Shown here: positions 1 to 8,942 of the stretch, piece by piece
Layout: each line of letters begins with the position of its first letter
How positions within the stretch are numbered: the stretch's first letter is position 1
Origin: CAVRZY01 sp963725415
Lineage (GTDB): Bacteria > Acidobacteriota > Terriglobia > Bryobacterales > Bryobacteraceae
Direction: 5' to 3'
Length of the DNA stretch: 34,591 nt
NCBI GenBank assembly: GCA_963725415.1
Contig: CAVRZY010000277.1
Location: forward strand, 1-34,591
Program-made: the position numbers and the translations under genes
Notes under the pieces: model-generated
What the model saw: only the letters and a program-made list of their open reading frames with translations
Told to the model about the DNA's origin: nothing
Databases searched by the model: none

Positions 1-15
1 AGGCGGTTTCGCCTG
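1..15. repeat. Palindromic hairpin at the left edge, 5' exon of the group II intron
   Basis: The sequence AGGCG-GTTT-CGCCT forms a 5-bp stem with a 4-nt loop. The 15 bases are identical to the reverse complement of 23512-23526, inside a longer palindrome there, so this is probably the cut end of the same dispersed repeat. Group IIC introns are known to insert just downstream of stem-loops, which fits the intron starting about 10 bases later. The left arm may extend beyond the window. Confidence 0.6.
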
Positions 16-449
16 CCTCTCGCTGTTGTATGCCGAGCATGTTCGACAGCTCGGGGGTGAAAGTCCCCTCTACAACCTGATGGAGGTGAAGTAGTAGCGA
101 AGCGCAAGGGCGCCCCGGTGACGGAGCGTCTGAAGGAAGCGTGGAGCAAAGGCGCGAGCCGATGTACAAAAACCGGATCAGAGGCATGCGGTGCCGGACG
201 AGCTGGCAACTGACAGCGAAGTCCATATCCATCAAGGGCACTGGTTGTAAATCCGGCGGTTGCGCGTCGAAGGCGGTCGAACTTACCTCGGGAGATCTGC
301 CGTTTGTCCCGGAATCGGGACTGAGGGTCGAGCGATCGATCCTGACCGGGCGGCAGAAGTCAGCAGAGGGCAAAGTAGCCGAAACTGGGCGAAGGCCCGA
401 ACGGTCTCCGCAAGGGGTTAATGGGAGCGGCGAGTAAGCGGCGCGACTC

Positions 450-1829
450 ATGAGCGACAAGCGGCAGAAGAACCAACTAGTGTTGGCCTTCCTGGCAGAG
501 GATACGGGTGAAGCCCCAAGGACTGCCGAGGAAGGGACCGAATCGCTTGCGGCGAAGCGCGGGACAGAAAGCCCGGCCATTGGCGAACAGTTGATGGAGG
601 AAGTCTGCGAGCGGGAAAACTGTAAGCAGGCACTGGCACGAGTCAAGGCCAACAAAGGAAGTCCCGGCGTGGACGGCATGACCGTTCACGACCTTCCGGG
701 ATACCTGCAACAGCACTGGCCAGCCATTCGGGAACAGTTGCTGAACGGGACCTATGGGCCGCAACCGGTGAAGCGGGTGGAAATCCCGAAGCCGGACGGA
801 GGGGTGCGAAAGCTCGGCATCCCGACGGTGCTGGATCGATTCGTCCAACAGGCGGTGATGCAGGTTCTGCAACGCAAATGGGACCGGACGTTTTCCGATC
901 ACAGCTACGGGTTTCGACCCGGGCGCTCGGCGCATCAGGCGGTGGCACAGGCGCAGCAGTACATCGCTGCAGGCTATCGCTGGGTGGTGGACTTGGATCT
1001 GGAGAAATTCTTCGACCGGGTCAATCACGACAAACTGATGGCGAAGATCGCGGAGCGGGTCAGCGACAAGCGTTTGTTGAAGCTGATCCGGGCGTTTCTG
1101 CGAGCCGGGGTGATGGAAGGCGGGCTGGTGAGTCCGGTGGACGAGGGGACGCCGCAAGGCGGTCCGCTGTCGCCCTTGCTCAGTAATATCGTGCTCGACG
1201 AATTCGACCGGGAGTTGGAGCGGCGCGGACTCCGATTCGCGCGGTACGCGGACGATAGCAACATCTACGTTTGCAGCCGGCGGGCGGGAGAACGAGTGAT
1301 GGAGAGCATTACGCGATTCATCACGACGAAGCTTAAGCTCAAGGTGAACCAGCAGAAGAGTGCGGTGGCACGACCATGGGAACGGAAGTTTCTGGGCTTC
1401 AGCTTCACGATGAACCGGGAACCAAAACGGCGGATCGCGCCGAAAGCGGTGCTGCGGTTCAAGGAGCGGGTCCGGGAACTGACGCGGCGGACGCGGGGTG
1501 TGAGCATCGAACGGATGGGCGAGGAACTGGCCCGGTATTTCCGGGGCTGGATCGGCTACTTCGGGAAATGTGAAACGCCTTCGGTGCTGGAGGCTCTTGA
1601 GAGGTGGTTCCGGCGCAGACTGCGGTCGGCGATCTGGAAGCAGTGGAAACGGGGTTCGGTGCGATTCGCGGAACTGCGGAAACGGGGCGTGGGCCAGGAC
1701 CTGGCCGCTCAAACGGCGGGCAGCGCTCACGGTCCCTGGCGGCTAGCGAACAGCCCGGCACTCGCGTTCGCGCTGCCCAATGCCTACTTCGACTCGCTCG
1801 GGATTCCGAGATTGACTGGCGGCCGATAG
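450..1829 (+). CDS. ltrA: Group II intron reverse transcriptase/maturase
   Basis: This multifunctional protein splices its host intron RNA and copies it into a new DNA site. The 459 residues include the RT fingers (KANKGSPGVDG near residue 66), the PQGGPLSP block at 235-242, the catalytic YADD at 266-269, and a maturase X domain around 340-420 with RYFRGWIGYFG. I see no C-terminal HNH endonuclease, and the protein ends in the short NAYFDSLGIPRL tail seen in class C proteins. Lack of an endonuclease fits IIC introns, which use hairpin or replication-fork targets. The ATG at 450 follows the structured leader; the ORF is uninterrupted. The long opposite-strand frame is a codon-bias shadow. Confidence 0.93.
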   Translation: MSDKRQKNQLVLAFLAEDTGEAPRTAEEGTESLAAKRGTESPAIGEQLMEEVCERENCKQALARVKANKGSPGVDGMTVHDLPGYLQQHWPAIREQLLNGTYGPQPVKRVEIPKPDGGVRKLGIPTVLDRFVQQAVMQVLQRKWDRTFSDHSYGFRPGRSAHQAVAQAQQYIAAGYRWVVDLDLEKFFDRVNHDKLMAKIAERVSDKRLLKLIRAFLRAGVMEGGLVSPVDEGTPQGGPLSPLLSNIVLDEFDRELERRGLRFARYADDSNIYVCSRRAGERVMESITRFITTKLKLKVNQQKSAVARPWERKFLGFSFTMNREPKRRIAPKAVLRFKERVRELTRRTRGVSIERMGEELARYFRGWIGYFGKCETPSVLEALERWFRRRLRSAIWKQWKRGSVRFAELRKRGVGQDLAAQTAGSAHGPWRLANSPALAFALPNAYFDSLGIPRLTGGR

Positions 1830-1843
1830 CTTAACCCGCCGAA

Positions 1844-1906
1844 CCGCCGTATACGGACCCGTACGTACGGTGGTGTGACAGGGAAAGCGGGCGACCGCCT
1901 ACCTAT
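1844..1906 (+). ncRNA. Group II intron domains V and VI
   Basis: Domain V: CCGCCGTA (1844-1851) pairs with TACGGTGG (1866-1873), with one G-T wobble (1846/1871). TACG (1852-1855) pairs with CGTA (1860-1863) around a GACC loop, and the two-base bulge CG (1864-1865) is present. The catalytic triad is CGC, at 1845-1847, the form usual in IIC introns rather than AGC. Domain VI is probably the GCGG-GCGA-CCGC hairpin at 1887-1898, with the branch-point A near 1901. Confidence 0.82.
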
Positions 1907-1960
1907 GTCGTTAAATTTCTTTCTTTTTCGACCCCATAGTGTAACAGCTTTGCCCCGAAT

Positions 1961-1998
1961 CTCACTAATCAGCAGAATGGGATTTCTGATTCAGTGAG
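1961..1998 (+). promoter_or_regulatory. Inverted repeat that can sequester the ribosome binding site
   Basis: CTCACTAATCAG (1961-1972) is nearly the reverse complement of CTGATTCAGTGAG (1986-1998), with a single bulged base and a 13-nt loop. The right arm contains most of the Shine-Dalgarno sequence GTGAGG (1994-1999) of the gene starting with GTG at 2005, so pairing would hide it. It could be a translational switch or protein-binding operator for the Rhs operon. It lies in the short gap between the intron end and the operon. The structure is seen; the function is inferred. Confidence 0.5.
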
Positions 1999-2004
1999 GT
2001 TCCC

Positions 2005-2430
2005 GTGAAACAGCTTCGAGTTCTCTCAATATTCGTTGCAATTGGCTGCGTTTCCCCGCTCCTCGCCCAGCAGCGCGTCAATCTGCGCAACACCTACGAG
2101 CGCCTGATCTGCGTGGTGCCCATGGTCGGGGCCGGGACGCCGGCGGACCCTCGCCGCCCACTCTACGCCCCCCTGCCCCCCTCACGCGGCGTGGCGCCAT
2201 CCCGAGACGGCATCATCGGCTTCGCCTACCAAGTCAGCGATGACGGGCGCTTCGCCATCGTCGAGTTCGTTGCCCATGATCGGGCGGGACTCGAGCAGAT
2301 TCTGACCGACAAGCGCCCGGACGTGAAGGTCTTCGAGAAGGGTAAGGCGCGCCGCGAGGACATCGAGTCCGAATTGCGCAAGCACAAGAAAGATCTGGAC
2401 CTCGACCGGTTGGGAGTGAGCCTGCCATGA
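2005..2430 (+). CDS. Small exported protein, first gene of the Rhs operon
   Basis: I do not recognise this 141-residue protein. It begins with a Sec-type signal peptide (MKQLRVLSIFVAIGCVSPLLAQ), followed by a proline-rich stretch and a charged C-terminal helix rich in Lys, Arg, Glu and Asp. The GTG start at 2005 is chosen because GTGAGG precedes it by five bases and the signal peptide begins there. Its stop overlaps the start of the giant Rhs gene as ATGA (2427-2430), which implies translational coupling, so it may help export or anchor the Rhs protein. That role is inferred from position only. Confidence 0.75.
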   Translation: MKQLRVLSIFVAIGCVSPLLAQQRVNLRNTYERLICVVPMVGAGTPADPRRPLYAPLPPSRGVAPSRDGIIGFAYQVSDDGRFAIVEFVAHDRAGLEQILTDKRPDVKVFEKGKARREDIESELRKHKKDLDLDRLGVSLP

Positions 2431-5400
2431 AAAACCTCAAGCTCGCCCTGCCGCTGTTTGCTGCCGCGGCGCTGTTCGCCGCGTACCAGTACTACTATTC
2501 CGACATGCTGACCACCATTGACTCAGGCAAATGGAACCAGAACGGCTCCCTCACTGCCACCTCATCGGGCCTGACCGCGCCGGATGCCAACGGAGGGTCG
2601 CTCATTTCGAAGCTGGCTGTCCCGGACGGCACCAGCGAGTACGAGGTCAAAATGACCCTCGCGCTGACAGTCTCCGGCGGCGTCTATATCACCTATGTCA
2701 GAGCCTCCAACGATGCCCGGTCCGGACCGGTCACCTCCGGAACCTTCTATTCGATCGAGCTTCAGAACCCCACCATCAGCGAAAGCGGGTGCTCGGCCAC
2801 GCAGGTGGTCTACAAGCGCTCCGGCGGGGTGCTTACCCTGATGTCCTCCGCCGTGGTCCCCTGCCGGAACGGCATGGAGGTTCGCACCATCGTCGCCAGG
2901 GGCACTGAGATTCTGGTGCTCAACGACGGAGTCATGATCGCCCACTTTGCGGACCCCTCCATCATCCCGGCCGGCCAACCCGGGGTCGGTGCCCGCGAGA
3001 CGCCCGCAGGCAACAGCATCTCTCGCGTGGACCTGGGCGCGCTGGACCGCATTCCACCCAACCCCATCAACCCCCAGTCCATCGGCCTGTCCGCCTTCCC
3101 CAACTTCATCGACCTCCAGTGGCAGCCCCCTTCGGACGACCCCAACGGCATCGGTCTCTGGCGATACGAAGTCATCCGCAACGGCGTCTACATGATGGCT
3201 TACCAAACCAGCCAGATGACCGACGCTGCCGTCTCACCTTCCACTACCTACAACTACACGATCTGCCCCAGGGACTATCACTCCAATATGTCCTGTACGG
3301 ACTTCGTCGTCACCACCCCGCCGTCCGGCGCGATCGACCCTCGTCGCGTCGGCATACGCCCCACCGGCTCCTACTGGGGCGCCGCCGGCGAACGCATCGA
3401 CATGCTCTCCGGCAACCTCAACTTCACCCTCCCCCTGCTGAAAGCCCAGGGCCGTGGGGCCTGGGGCGTCTCCTTCGCCCTCAATTACAACTCCCAGCTC
3501 TGGCGCCAGGACTCCGGGGGTACCTGGAAACTCGGCCGTGACGTCGGCTACGGCTTCGGCTGGCGCCTCCAGGCCGGCGCCCTCATCCCCTACTGGTCCG
3601 ACTGGTGGACCATCCACCACTACACCTTCATCGACTCCTCCGGCGCCGAGTACCGGCTGGATGTCAACACCAACGGCATCTGGACCTCCCGCGAGGGTGT
3701 CTACCTCGAATACGACCCCACCGCCCAGCGCGTCTACTTCCCGGACGGCAGCTTCTGGCTGCTGGGGGCGGTTTCGGCCGGCACCGAGGAGGACGCCGGC
3801 ACCCGCTACCCCACCCTCATGCAGGACACCAACGGCAACCAGGTGCTGATCCGCTACAAGCGCGGCCTGGGCGTCTCCTGGTCTAACTCCTCCGCCAGGA
3901 TCAATGAAATCGAGGATGTCCGCGCCCCCTCCTGGAGCGCCGTGACCTACAAGTTCAACTACAACACCGACCCCATCCCCCATCTGACCAGCATCACCAA
4001 CAACATCTCCTCGGGGGAAACCTACGATTTCCTCTACCTGACCGGCCAGAGTCTCTACTCCCCGTTCTCGCCCCCGGTGGCCTTTGGGACGACTACCCTG
4101 CTGCAATCGGTCACCAAACGCGGCGTGGGCTACACCCACGGCTTCGAGTACTCGGCCGGCGCTGGCGAGATGACCCGCTTGGTCCTGCCCTTCGGCGCCT
4201 CTCTGCGCTGGGGCTACCGCAGCTTCACCTACCTGGGCAGTCGTACCCTGCGCGAGGTCCGCTCCCGCTACCTGGCTAAGGCCGCCGGCGCCCCGGAAAC
4301 CGCCTACCAGTTCTGGGGCAGCGACGCCGATGACAGCAACAGAACCATCCACACCTACACGGTGCTCAGCGACCCCTCCGGCCCCGCTAAGGCCTGGTTC
4401 TTCGTCTTCGATCCGGCCCGCTGGGACCTCGGCCTCCCCTCCAGCTTCGAGGACCGCACCTCCACCTGGGGTGCGCCTGTCCGCACCCAGTCCTACACCT
4501 TCACCCGGGACGCCCTGGGGAACCCCTACCTCGCTTCTACGCTCACCGCCCTGGACCCCGGCACGCCCTACGAGAAGCAAACCAAAACCGAGCAGGTCAT
4601 CGACATCCACGGCAACGTCACCCAAACCAAGCTCTACGACTACGGCAACTTGACCACCCCCGCCCGTACCTACACCCACACCTATCTCACCAATTCCAAC
4701 TACACCTCCCGCCGCATCTGGAACCGCCTGCTCACCACCTGGGTCACCAGCGGCTCCCAGAGCTTGCAGTTGGTGGCCAACAACTACGACAACGCCCCCA
4801 CCTACAACCCCGCGCCCAAGGACCGCACCGGCCTGCGCGAGCACGACACCGCCAACTACGGCGTCAGCTTCCGCTATCGCGGCAACCTCACCTACCACGG
4901 CACGCCCGGCAACGCCACCGGTACCTCTTACGACATCGCCGGCGCTGTAGACACCATGAGCGTCAACGGCCACACCGTAACCGTCACTCCCGCCCCCTCC
5001 ACGAACTACGCCGTCCCAGCCGCCATCACCATGATCAGCCTGTCCGAGAGCTTCGGCTGGAACGCCGCCCTGCTGCCCCTTTCGGTCACCGGCCCCAACG
5101 GCGACAGTTCCTCCACGACCTACGACTCCTACGGCCGGCCCCAGACCAGCGCCTCCCCCCACGGCGCCGTCACCTCCTACTCCTACACCCTCAACCCGCC
5201 CACCGTCACCGCCTGGATCAACGGACGCTTCACCAAAACCACCATGGACGGTCTGGGCCGCACCATCAAAGGGGAAGCCGGCGACGGCTCCGGCACCAAG
5301 TCCATCGTGGACACCGAGTACGACTCCTGCGCCTGCTCCCCTATCGGCAAACTGAAGCGCGTCTCGCAACCCTACGCGCCAGGCGGGACGGTATACTGGA

Positions 5401-8069
5401 CCACCTACTCCTACGACTGCCTGGGGCGCACCCTCTCCGTCAGCCTGCCCGGCGGCACCGGAACCACCTCCTACCTCTACCAGGGCAACACCACCACCGT
5501 CACCGATCCCGCCGGAAAATGGAAAAAATTCACCACCGACGCCCTGGGCAACCTCATCCAGGTCACCGAACCCAACCCCCAGGGCGGCGCCAACCACGAA
5601 ACCTACTACGCCTACAACCTCGTCAATAAACTGACCCAGGTCTCCATGCCCCGCGCCGGCTACACCCAGACCCGCAGCTTCGTCTACAATAATGAGCAGC
5701 GACTGGCCTCCGCCACCAACCCGGAGAACGGCACCGTGACCTACAGCTACAACGGCGACGGCAGCCTGGCCCGCAAGACCGACGCCAAGGGCCAGTGGAT
5801 CGACTACATCTACGACGGCTACCAGCGCCTCAAGGAGGTGCACCGCTACCGCTACGACGGTGGGGAAGACCAGGGGATCACCTACTACTACGACTACAAC
5901 ACCTTCGACGCCAACTACTCGGAGTCCGCGGCCGGACGGCTGGTGGCGACCCAGTGGGGCAATGCTTACGGCCAGGGCGGGCTGTTCACCGAGATGTACA
6001 GCTACAGCCCGGGCGGCCGCGTGACCAAGAAGCGCTTGCGGTTGAACCGTGCCAGCAACGACGCCGACCTGAACGCCTTCTTCGGCTACGACAACGAAGG
6101 CCGCATGACTTGGTTCAAGTTCCCCGAACCCTCCAGCACCTACCGCTACCCGGACGGCCGGGAGATCCAGGTCAACCCCGAGCACGCCACCACCTACCAC
6201 TACGCCTACGACACCCTGGGCCGCCCCGACCAGCTCAGCGTGGACACCTTCGAGTACGGCAGCCCGCAGGAGCTGCTGGTCAGCGGGGTACTCTACGGCC
6301 CAGCCGGCGAACTGACCCAGGTCACCCTACCGTCTGGCCAGCAGACCCGCCTCTACAACAGCCGCCTCCAGTTGACCCGCATGGCGGGGGCCGGAGTGGA
6401 CATGGAGTACCGCTACTCCCCCACCCAGAACAACGGCCAGACCAGCCAGAGCAAGGACTACGTCACCGGCGAGGAGGTCACCTACACCTATGACTCTCTG
6501 AGCCGGCTGATCAGCGCAGTGACCACCGGGCCGGAGTGGGGCATCAGCCTGAGCTACGACGGTTTCGGCAATCGCACTTCACAGACCGTCACTAAGGGCT
6601 CCGCTCCAGTAGCCAACTTCACCTACAACCCGGCCACCAACCGGGTGGTGGGTTCCGACTACGCTTACGACGCCAACGGCAACGTGACAGCCACGGCCGC
6701 CTCGACGCTCAGCTATGACGTGGAGAACCGCCTGGTGCAGGCCAACGCCTACTTTGGGACGGACCGTTACGGCTACGGCCCCGGCAACCAGCGGGTCTGG
6801 AAGCAGTGGGTGCAATGGTCGCGGGAGGGGGAAGAGGTCTACTTCTGGGGCCCGGACGGGCGCAAGCTGGCGAGCTACCGGCCCACCGAGAGCTGGAGCG
6901 GCAGGGAAGGGGACCCCCACATCTTCGTCTTCCAGACCGTGCAGAACTACCTGTATTTCGCCGGGCAGTTGGTGGGAGAGAGTGCGGCGCCCCAGTGCAC
7001 CGAACGGGAAGAAGGCGAGTGCATCCACTGGATCCTGTCCCCGGTGACCGGCATCGCCCGGGATCGTCTGGGCTCCGTCCGTGCGCGCACCCGGCCCTGG
7101 ATGCAGCCGCCCTACAACCTGCTGCGCTCCTCCTACTACCCCTACGGGGAAGAGCGCCAGACCACCGAGCAAGACCGCGACAAATTCGCCACCTACCACC
7201 GCGACTCGACCACCGGCCTGGACTACGCCAGCCAGCGCTACTACTCCAGCCTGACGGGCCGGTTCCTGACCCCGGACCCGTACCAGGCCAGCGCCGGGCC
7301 CGCTACTCCGCAGAGTTGGAACCGGTATGCCTACGTCCAGAACGATCCGGTCAACTTCACCGATCGCCGCGGCTTGAATCGCTCCATGTGCGAGACCGAG
7401 ATCGCGGGGGAATACCAGTGTACTGAAGTGGGAGGAGGGGGCTATTGGACCTTCGGCTTCGGCACGGTTTGGACACCCGAGGGCCCGGAGATTTGGATCA
7501 TCGACATCCCGATCCCGAACCCGGCTCCTCCCCCTGTCGGTACCGGCGGGGCTGCGCAGTACCATCCAAGTGATCTGAGCGGACTGAGCGACGCACTCCA
7601 AGCAGCCGTTGCGGCACTAGCAAGGCCTGAGTGCCGCGCTCTCTTCGGCCCCGGTCTGGATCCGATCGAAGTCCTCAGGAGTATCGTCGCAGGAAACGGC
7701 CCTTGGGGTTCGGTGCAGTGGGGTAACCTCGGAGGCCCCGAAACGGGCACCGTATACGCCGCGGTTACCACTGGGATACTAGGTCGCAACGAACTGAATC
7801 AGAGCACGTTCACCGGTGCTACAATCACACTAAACAGCAACCTGTCGGCTCCATGGTTCGGTGGGTATCCGGACAGGTTCAATATTGGAAATCAGAACTC
7901 TTCCGGCACACAGACCATCTATCGCGCCATGACCCTGCTCCATGAGCTCGGCCACGCTTTCGCGCTAATTGCAGGAGCGGGTGGCTCTCAGATCGTAAGC
8001 GCCGGCGAGACTCCTGCCATAAGCGAGGAGAACACGAGGCTTATTTTTGAAAACTGCTTCAGAAATTGA
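2427..8069 (+). CDS. Full-length Rhs/YD-repeat protein with metallopeptidase-like tip
   Basis: The 1880-residue protein has a hydrophobic N-terminal export or anchor segment (about 1-22), a concanavalin-like beta domain (about 35-205), a fibronectin type III domain (about 210-296), a long YD-repeat shell (about 310-1540) and the Rhs core (DRLGSVRAR at 1546 to YSSLTGRFLTPDP near 1605-1620). Rhs shells are known to wrap and deliver a variable C-terminal toxin. The usual DPxGL cleavage motif reads DRRGL at 1646-1650. The tip (about 1651-1880) has a Cys in PECRALFG, a strand ATITLNSN, the zincin motif HELGH at 1839-1843 and a terminal ENC. Third positions are almost all G/C in the core and mixed in the tip, which suggests a separate origin for the tip. 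The target is unknown. Confidence 0.9.
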   Translation: MKNLKLALPLFAAAALFAAYQYYYSDMLTTIDSGKWNQNGSLTATSSGLTAPDANGGSLISKLAVPDGTSEYEVKMTLALTVSGGVYITYVRASNDARSGPVTSGTFYSIELQNPTISESGCSATQVVYKRSGGVLTLMSSAVVPCRNGMEVRTIVARGTEILVLNDGVMIAHFADPSIIPAGQPGVGARETPAGNSISRVDLGALDRIPPNPINPQSIGLSAFPNFIDLQWQPPSDDPNGIGLWRYEVIRNGVYMMAYQTSQMTDAAVSPSTTYNYTICPRDYHSNMSCTDFVVTTPPSGAIDPRRVGIRPTGSYWGAAGERIDMLSGNLNFTLPLLKAQGRGAWGVSFALNYNSQLWRQDSGGTWKLGRDVGYGFGWRLQAGALIPYWSDWWTIHHYTFIDSSGAEYRLDVNTNGIWTSREGVYLEYDPTAQRVYFPDGSFWLLGAVSAGTEEDAGTRYPTLMQDTNGNQVLIRYKRGLGVSWSNSSARINEIEDVRAPSWSAVTYKFNYNTDPIPHLTSITNNISSGETYDFLYLTGQSLYSPFSPPVAFGTTTLLQSVTKRGVGYTHGFEYSAGAGEMTRLVLPFGASLRWGYRSFTYLGSRTLREVRSRYLAKAAGAPETAYQFWGSDADDSNRTIHTYTVLSDPSGPAKAWFFVFDPARWDLGLPSSFEDRTSTWGAPVRTQSYTFTRDALGNPYLASTLTALDPGTPYEKQTKTEQVIDIHGNVTQTKLYDYGNLTTPARTYTHTYLTNSNYTSRRIWNRLLTTWVTSGSQSLQLVANNYDNAPTYNPAPKDRTGLREHDTANYGVSFRYRGNLTYHGTPGNATGTSYDIAGAVDTMSVNGHTVTVTPAPSTNYAVPAAITMISLSESFGWNAALLPLSVTGPNGDSSSTTYDSYGRPQTSASPHGAVTSYSYTLNPPTVTAWINGRFTKTTMDGLGRTIKGEAGDGSGTKSIVDTEYDSCACSPIGKLKRVSQPYAPGGTVYWTTYSYDCLGRTLSVSLPGGTGTTSYLYQGNTTTVTDPAGKWKKFTTDALGNLIQVTEPNPQGGANHETYYAYNLVNKLTQVSMPRAGYTQTRSFVYNNEQRLASATNPENGTVTYSYNGDGSLARKTDAKGQWIDYIYDGYQRLKEVHRYRYDGGEDQGITYYYDYNTFDANYSESAAGRLVATQWGNAYGQGGLFTEMYSYSPGGRVTKKRLRLNRASNDADLNAFFGYDNEGRMTWFKFPEPSSTYRYPDGREIQVNPEHATTYHYAYDTLGRPDQLSVDTFEYGSPQELLVSGVLYGPAGELTQVTLPSGQQTRLYNSRLQLTRMAGAGVDMEYRYSPTQNNGQTSQSKDYVTGEEVTYTYDSLSRLISAVTTGPEWGISLSYDGFGNRTSQTVTKGSAPVANFTYNPATNRVVGSDYAYDANGNVTATAASTLSYDVENRLVQANAYFGTDRYGYGPGNQRVWKQWVQWSREGEEVYFWGPDGRKLASYRPTESWSGREGDPHIFVFQTVQNYLYFAGQLVGESAAPQCTEREEGECIHWILSPVTGIARDRLGSVRARTRPWMQPPYNLLRSSYYPYGEERQTTEQDRDKFATYHRDSTTGLDYASQRYYSSLTGRFLTPDPYQASAGPATPQSWNRYAYVQNDPVNFTDRRGLNRSMCETEIAGEYQCTEVGGGGYWTFGFGTVWTPEGPEIWIIDIPIPNPAPPPVGTGGAAQYHPSDLSGLSDALQAAVAALARPECRALFGPGLDPIEVLRSIVAGNGPWGSVQWGNLGGPETGTVYAAVTTGILGRNELNQSTFTGATITLNSNLSAPWFGGYPDRFNIGNQNSSGTQTIYRAMTLLHELGHAFALIAGAGGSQIVSAGETPAISEENTRLIFENCFRN

Positions 8070-8184
8070 GGATGGCGTCGTTCGCAAGGGACTGTGCCAT
8101 GGACTTCGGGAGACTCCCCTATCGGTGCACGAACGTTCACAATAGGGCCGAGGCGTCCCGGAACCAAGACAGAGGGCACTTATC

Positions 8185-8718
8185 ATGAAGACTGTCCGCA
8201 GCTTAGTTTTTCTCGCTGCAGCTCTACGTGCAGACGAGCCGAAGCTAAAAACCCTCACGGTTTGCGAGCTGCTCAGGGATCTCGCCACATATCAGCACAA
8301 GGTGGTTGCGGTCCGCGGAGAGTTGATGAGGGGCGAGGAGCATTTTTACTTGCAGGGCGACCGCTGCTCCAAGAAGCTCGTCACATCAGGTTTCGTTTGG
8401 CCAGACGCCATCAATCTGGAACAACCAGGATCTCCGTTTGTTGAAACCCCAGTGCTCTTCAAGCTTGACCTCGTCTCGATGAATGATCTGGCCCTCGCCA
8501 TCCAGAAGGCAACAGCAGGGGGTGAATCTGTTCGGATTTGGGCCACTTTTGTCGGTAAGCTGGAGACCCGTGAACACCTCGAAGTGGTACGTACCGGAAC
8601 GAACAAGCTCGTCGGGTACGGCTTTGGCCACCTAAACGCGTTTCCTGCACAGGTCGTTTACGAGAGGGTAAGGGACGTAACCATCAAGAGAGACAGGCCA
8701 TCTACGCACAAGCGCTGA
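8185..8718 (+). CDS. Exported small protein, candidate immunity partner of the first Rhs tip
   Basis: The 177-residue protein starts with a short signal peptide (MKTVRSLVFLAAALRA). The mature part opens with LTVCELLRDL and includes the ATFVG and GYGFG segments. The same pattern recurs in the gene after the third Rhs tip (14691-15269), so the two are paralogues of a family I cannot name but believe is common in Acidobacteria. GAGGG lies eight bases before the ATG. It sits 115 bases after the Rhs stop, the place where Rhs immunity genes usually lie. Export suggests that the tip acts outside the cytoplasm. An alternative is an unrelated exported protein carried along. Confidence 0.75.
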   Translation: MKTVRSLVFLAAALRADEPKLKTLTVCELLRDLATYQHKVVAVRGELMRGEEHFYLQGDRCSKKLVTSGFVWPDAINLEQPGSPFVETPVLFKLDLVSMNDLALAIQKATAGGESVRIWATFVGKLETREHLEVVRTGTNKLVGYGFGHLNAFPAQVVYERVRDVTIKRDRPSTHKR

Positions 8719-8942
8719 CAAGCAGAAAGAGGCATTCTCCGTACAGCCTACAGAACCGCGCCGCGAACCGTGCTACATCACAGGCGGCTGGAAGCTGGGG
8801 GAACCTCGACAACCTGGGAACCTGGGGACAGACGGACAGCATCCGCCGCGCGCCCCCCGGCACGCCGCCTGCCGGCGGCAGCCTTCTTCGGCGTTGGAAG
8901 CAAAGGCCACCTGCGGCAGCGTGGTGCCTGCCCCGCCCGCCT
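8719..8942. other. Gene-free junction between Rhs modules 1 and 2
   Basis: No convincing gene is present. GCCGCC-TGCC-GGCGGC (8868-8883) is a strong hairpin, but no T-run follows, so it is a doubtful terminator. The region has no clear similarity to the Rhs core, which resumes near 9058. Confidence 0.4.

Larger units (their letters stand above)
26..1906 (+). mobile_element. Group II intron, IIC-like, with maturase ORF
   Basis: The 5' part (about 26-449) is structured RNA with a typical domain I opening (GGGGGTGAAAGTCCCC at 52-67), the reverse transcriptase lies in domain IV, and a canonical domain V follows the ORF. The 5' boundary near 26 is estimated by likeness to known IIC intron starts, where a GTGYG-type start is expected; the match here (TTGTATGCC) is imperfect. 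The 3' end is placed at CCTAT, 1902-1906, after domain VI. A short ORF at 141-437 lies in the RNA domains and is not a gene. The element looks intact and probably mobile. Confidence 0.8.

Noticed and set aside
141..437. 98-codon frame before the reverse transcriptase
   Set aside because: Lies in the structured RNA domains of the intron; composition is not protein-like.
477..1730. 417-codon minus-strand frame opposite the intron reverse transcriptase
   Set aside because: Arg/Pro/His-rich shadow of a clear reverse transcriptase.
3234..6200. 988-codon minus-strand frame opposite the Rhs gene, and its copy at 9003-10316
   Set aside because: Gly/Val-rich shadow caused by strong G/C third-position bias and YD repeats on the plus strand; no domain and no ribosome binding site.
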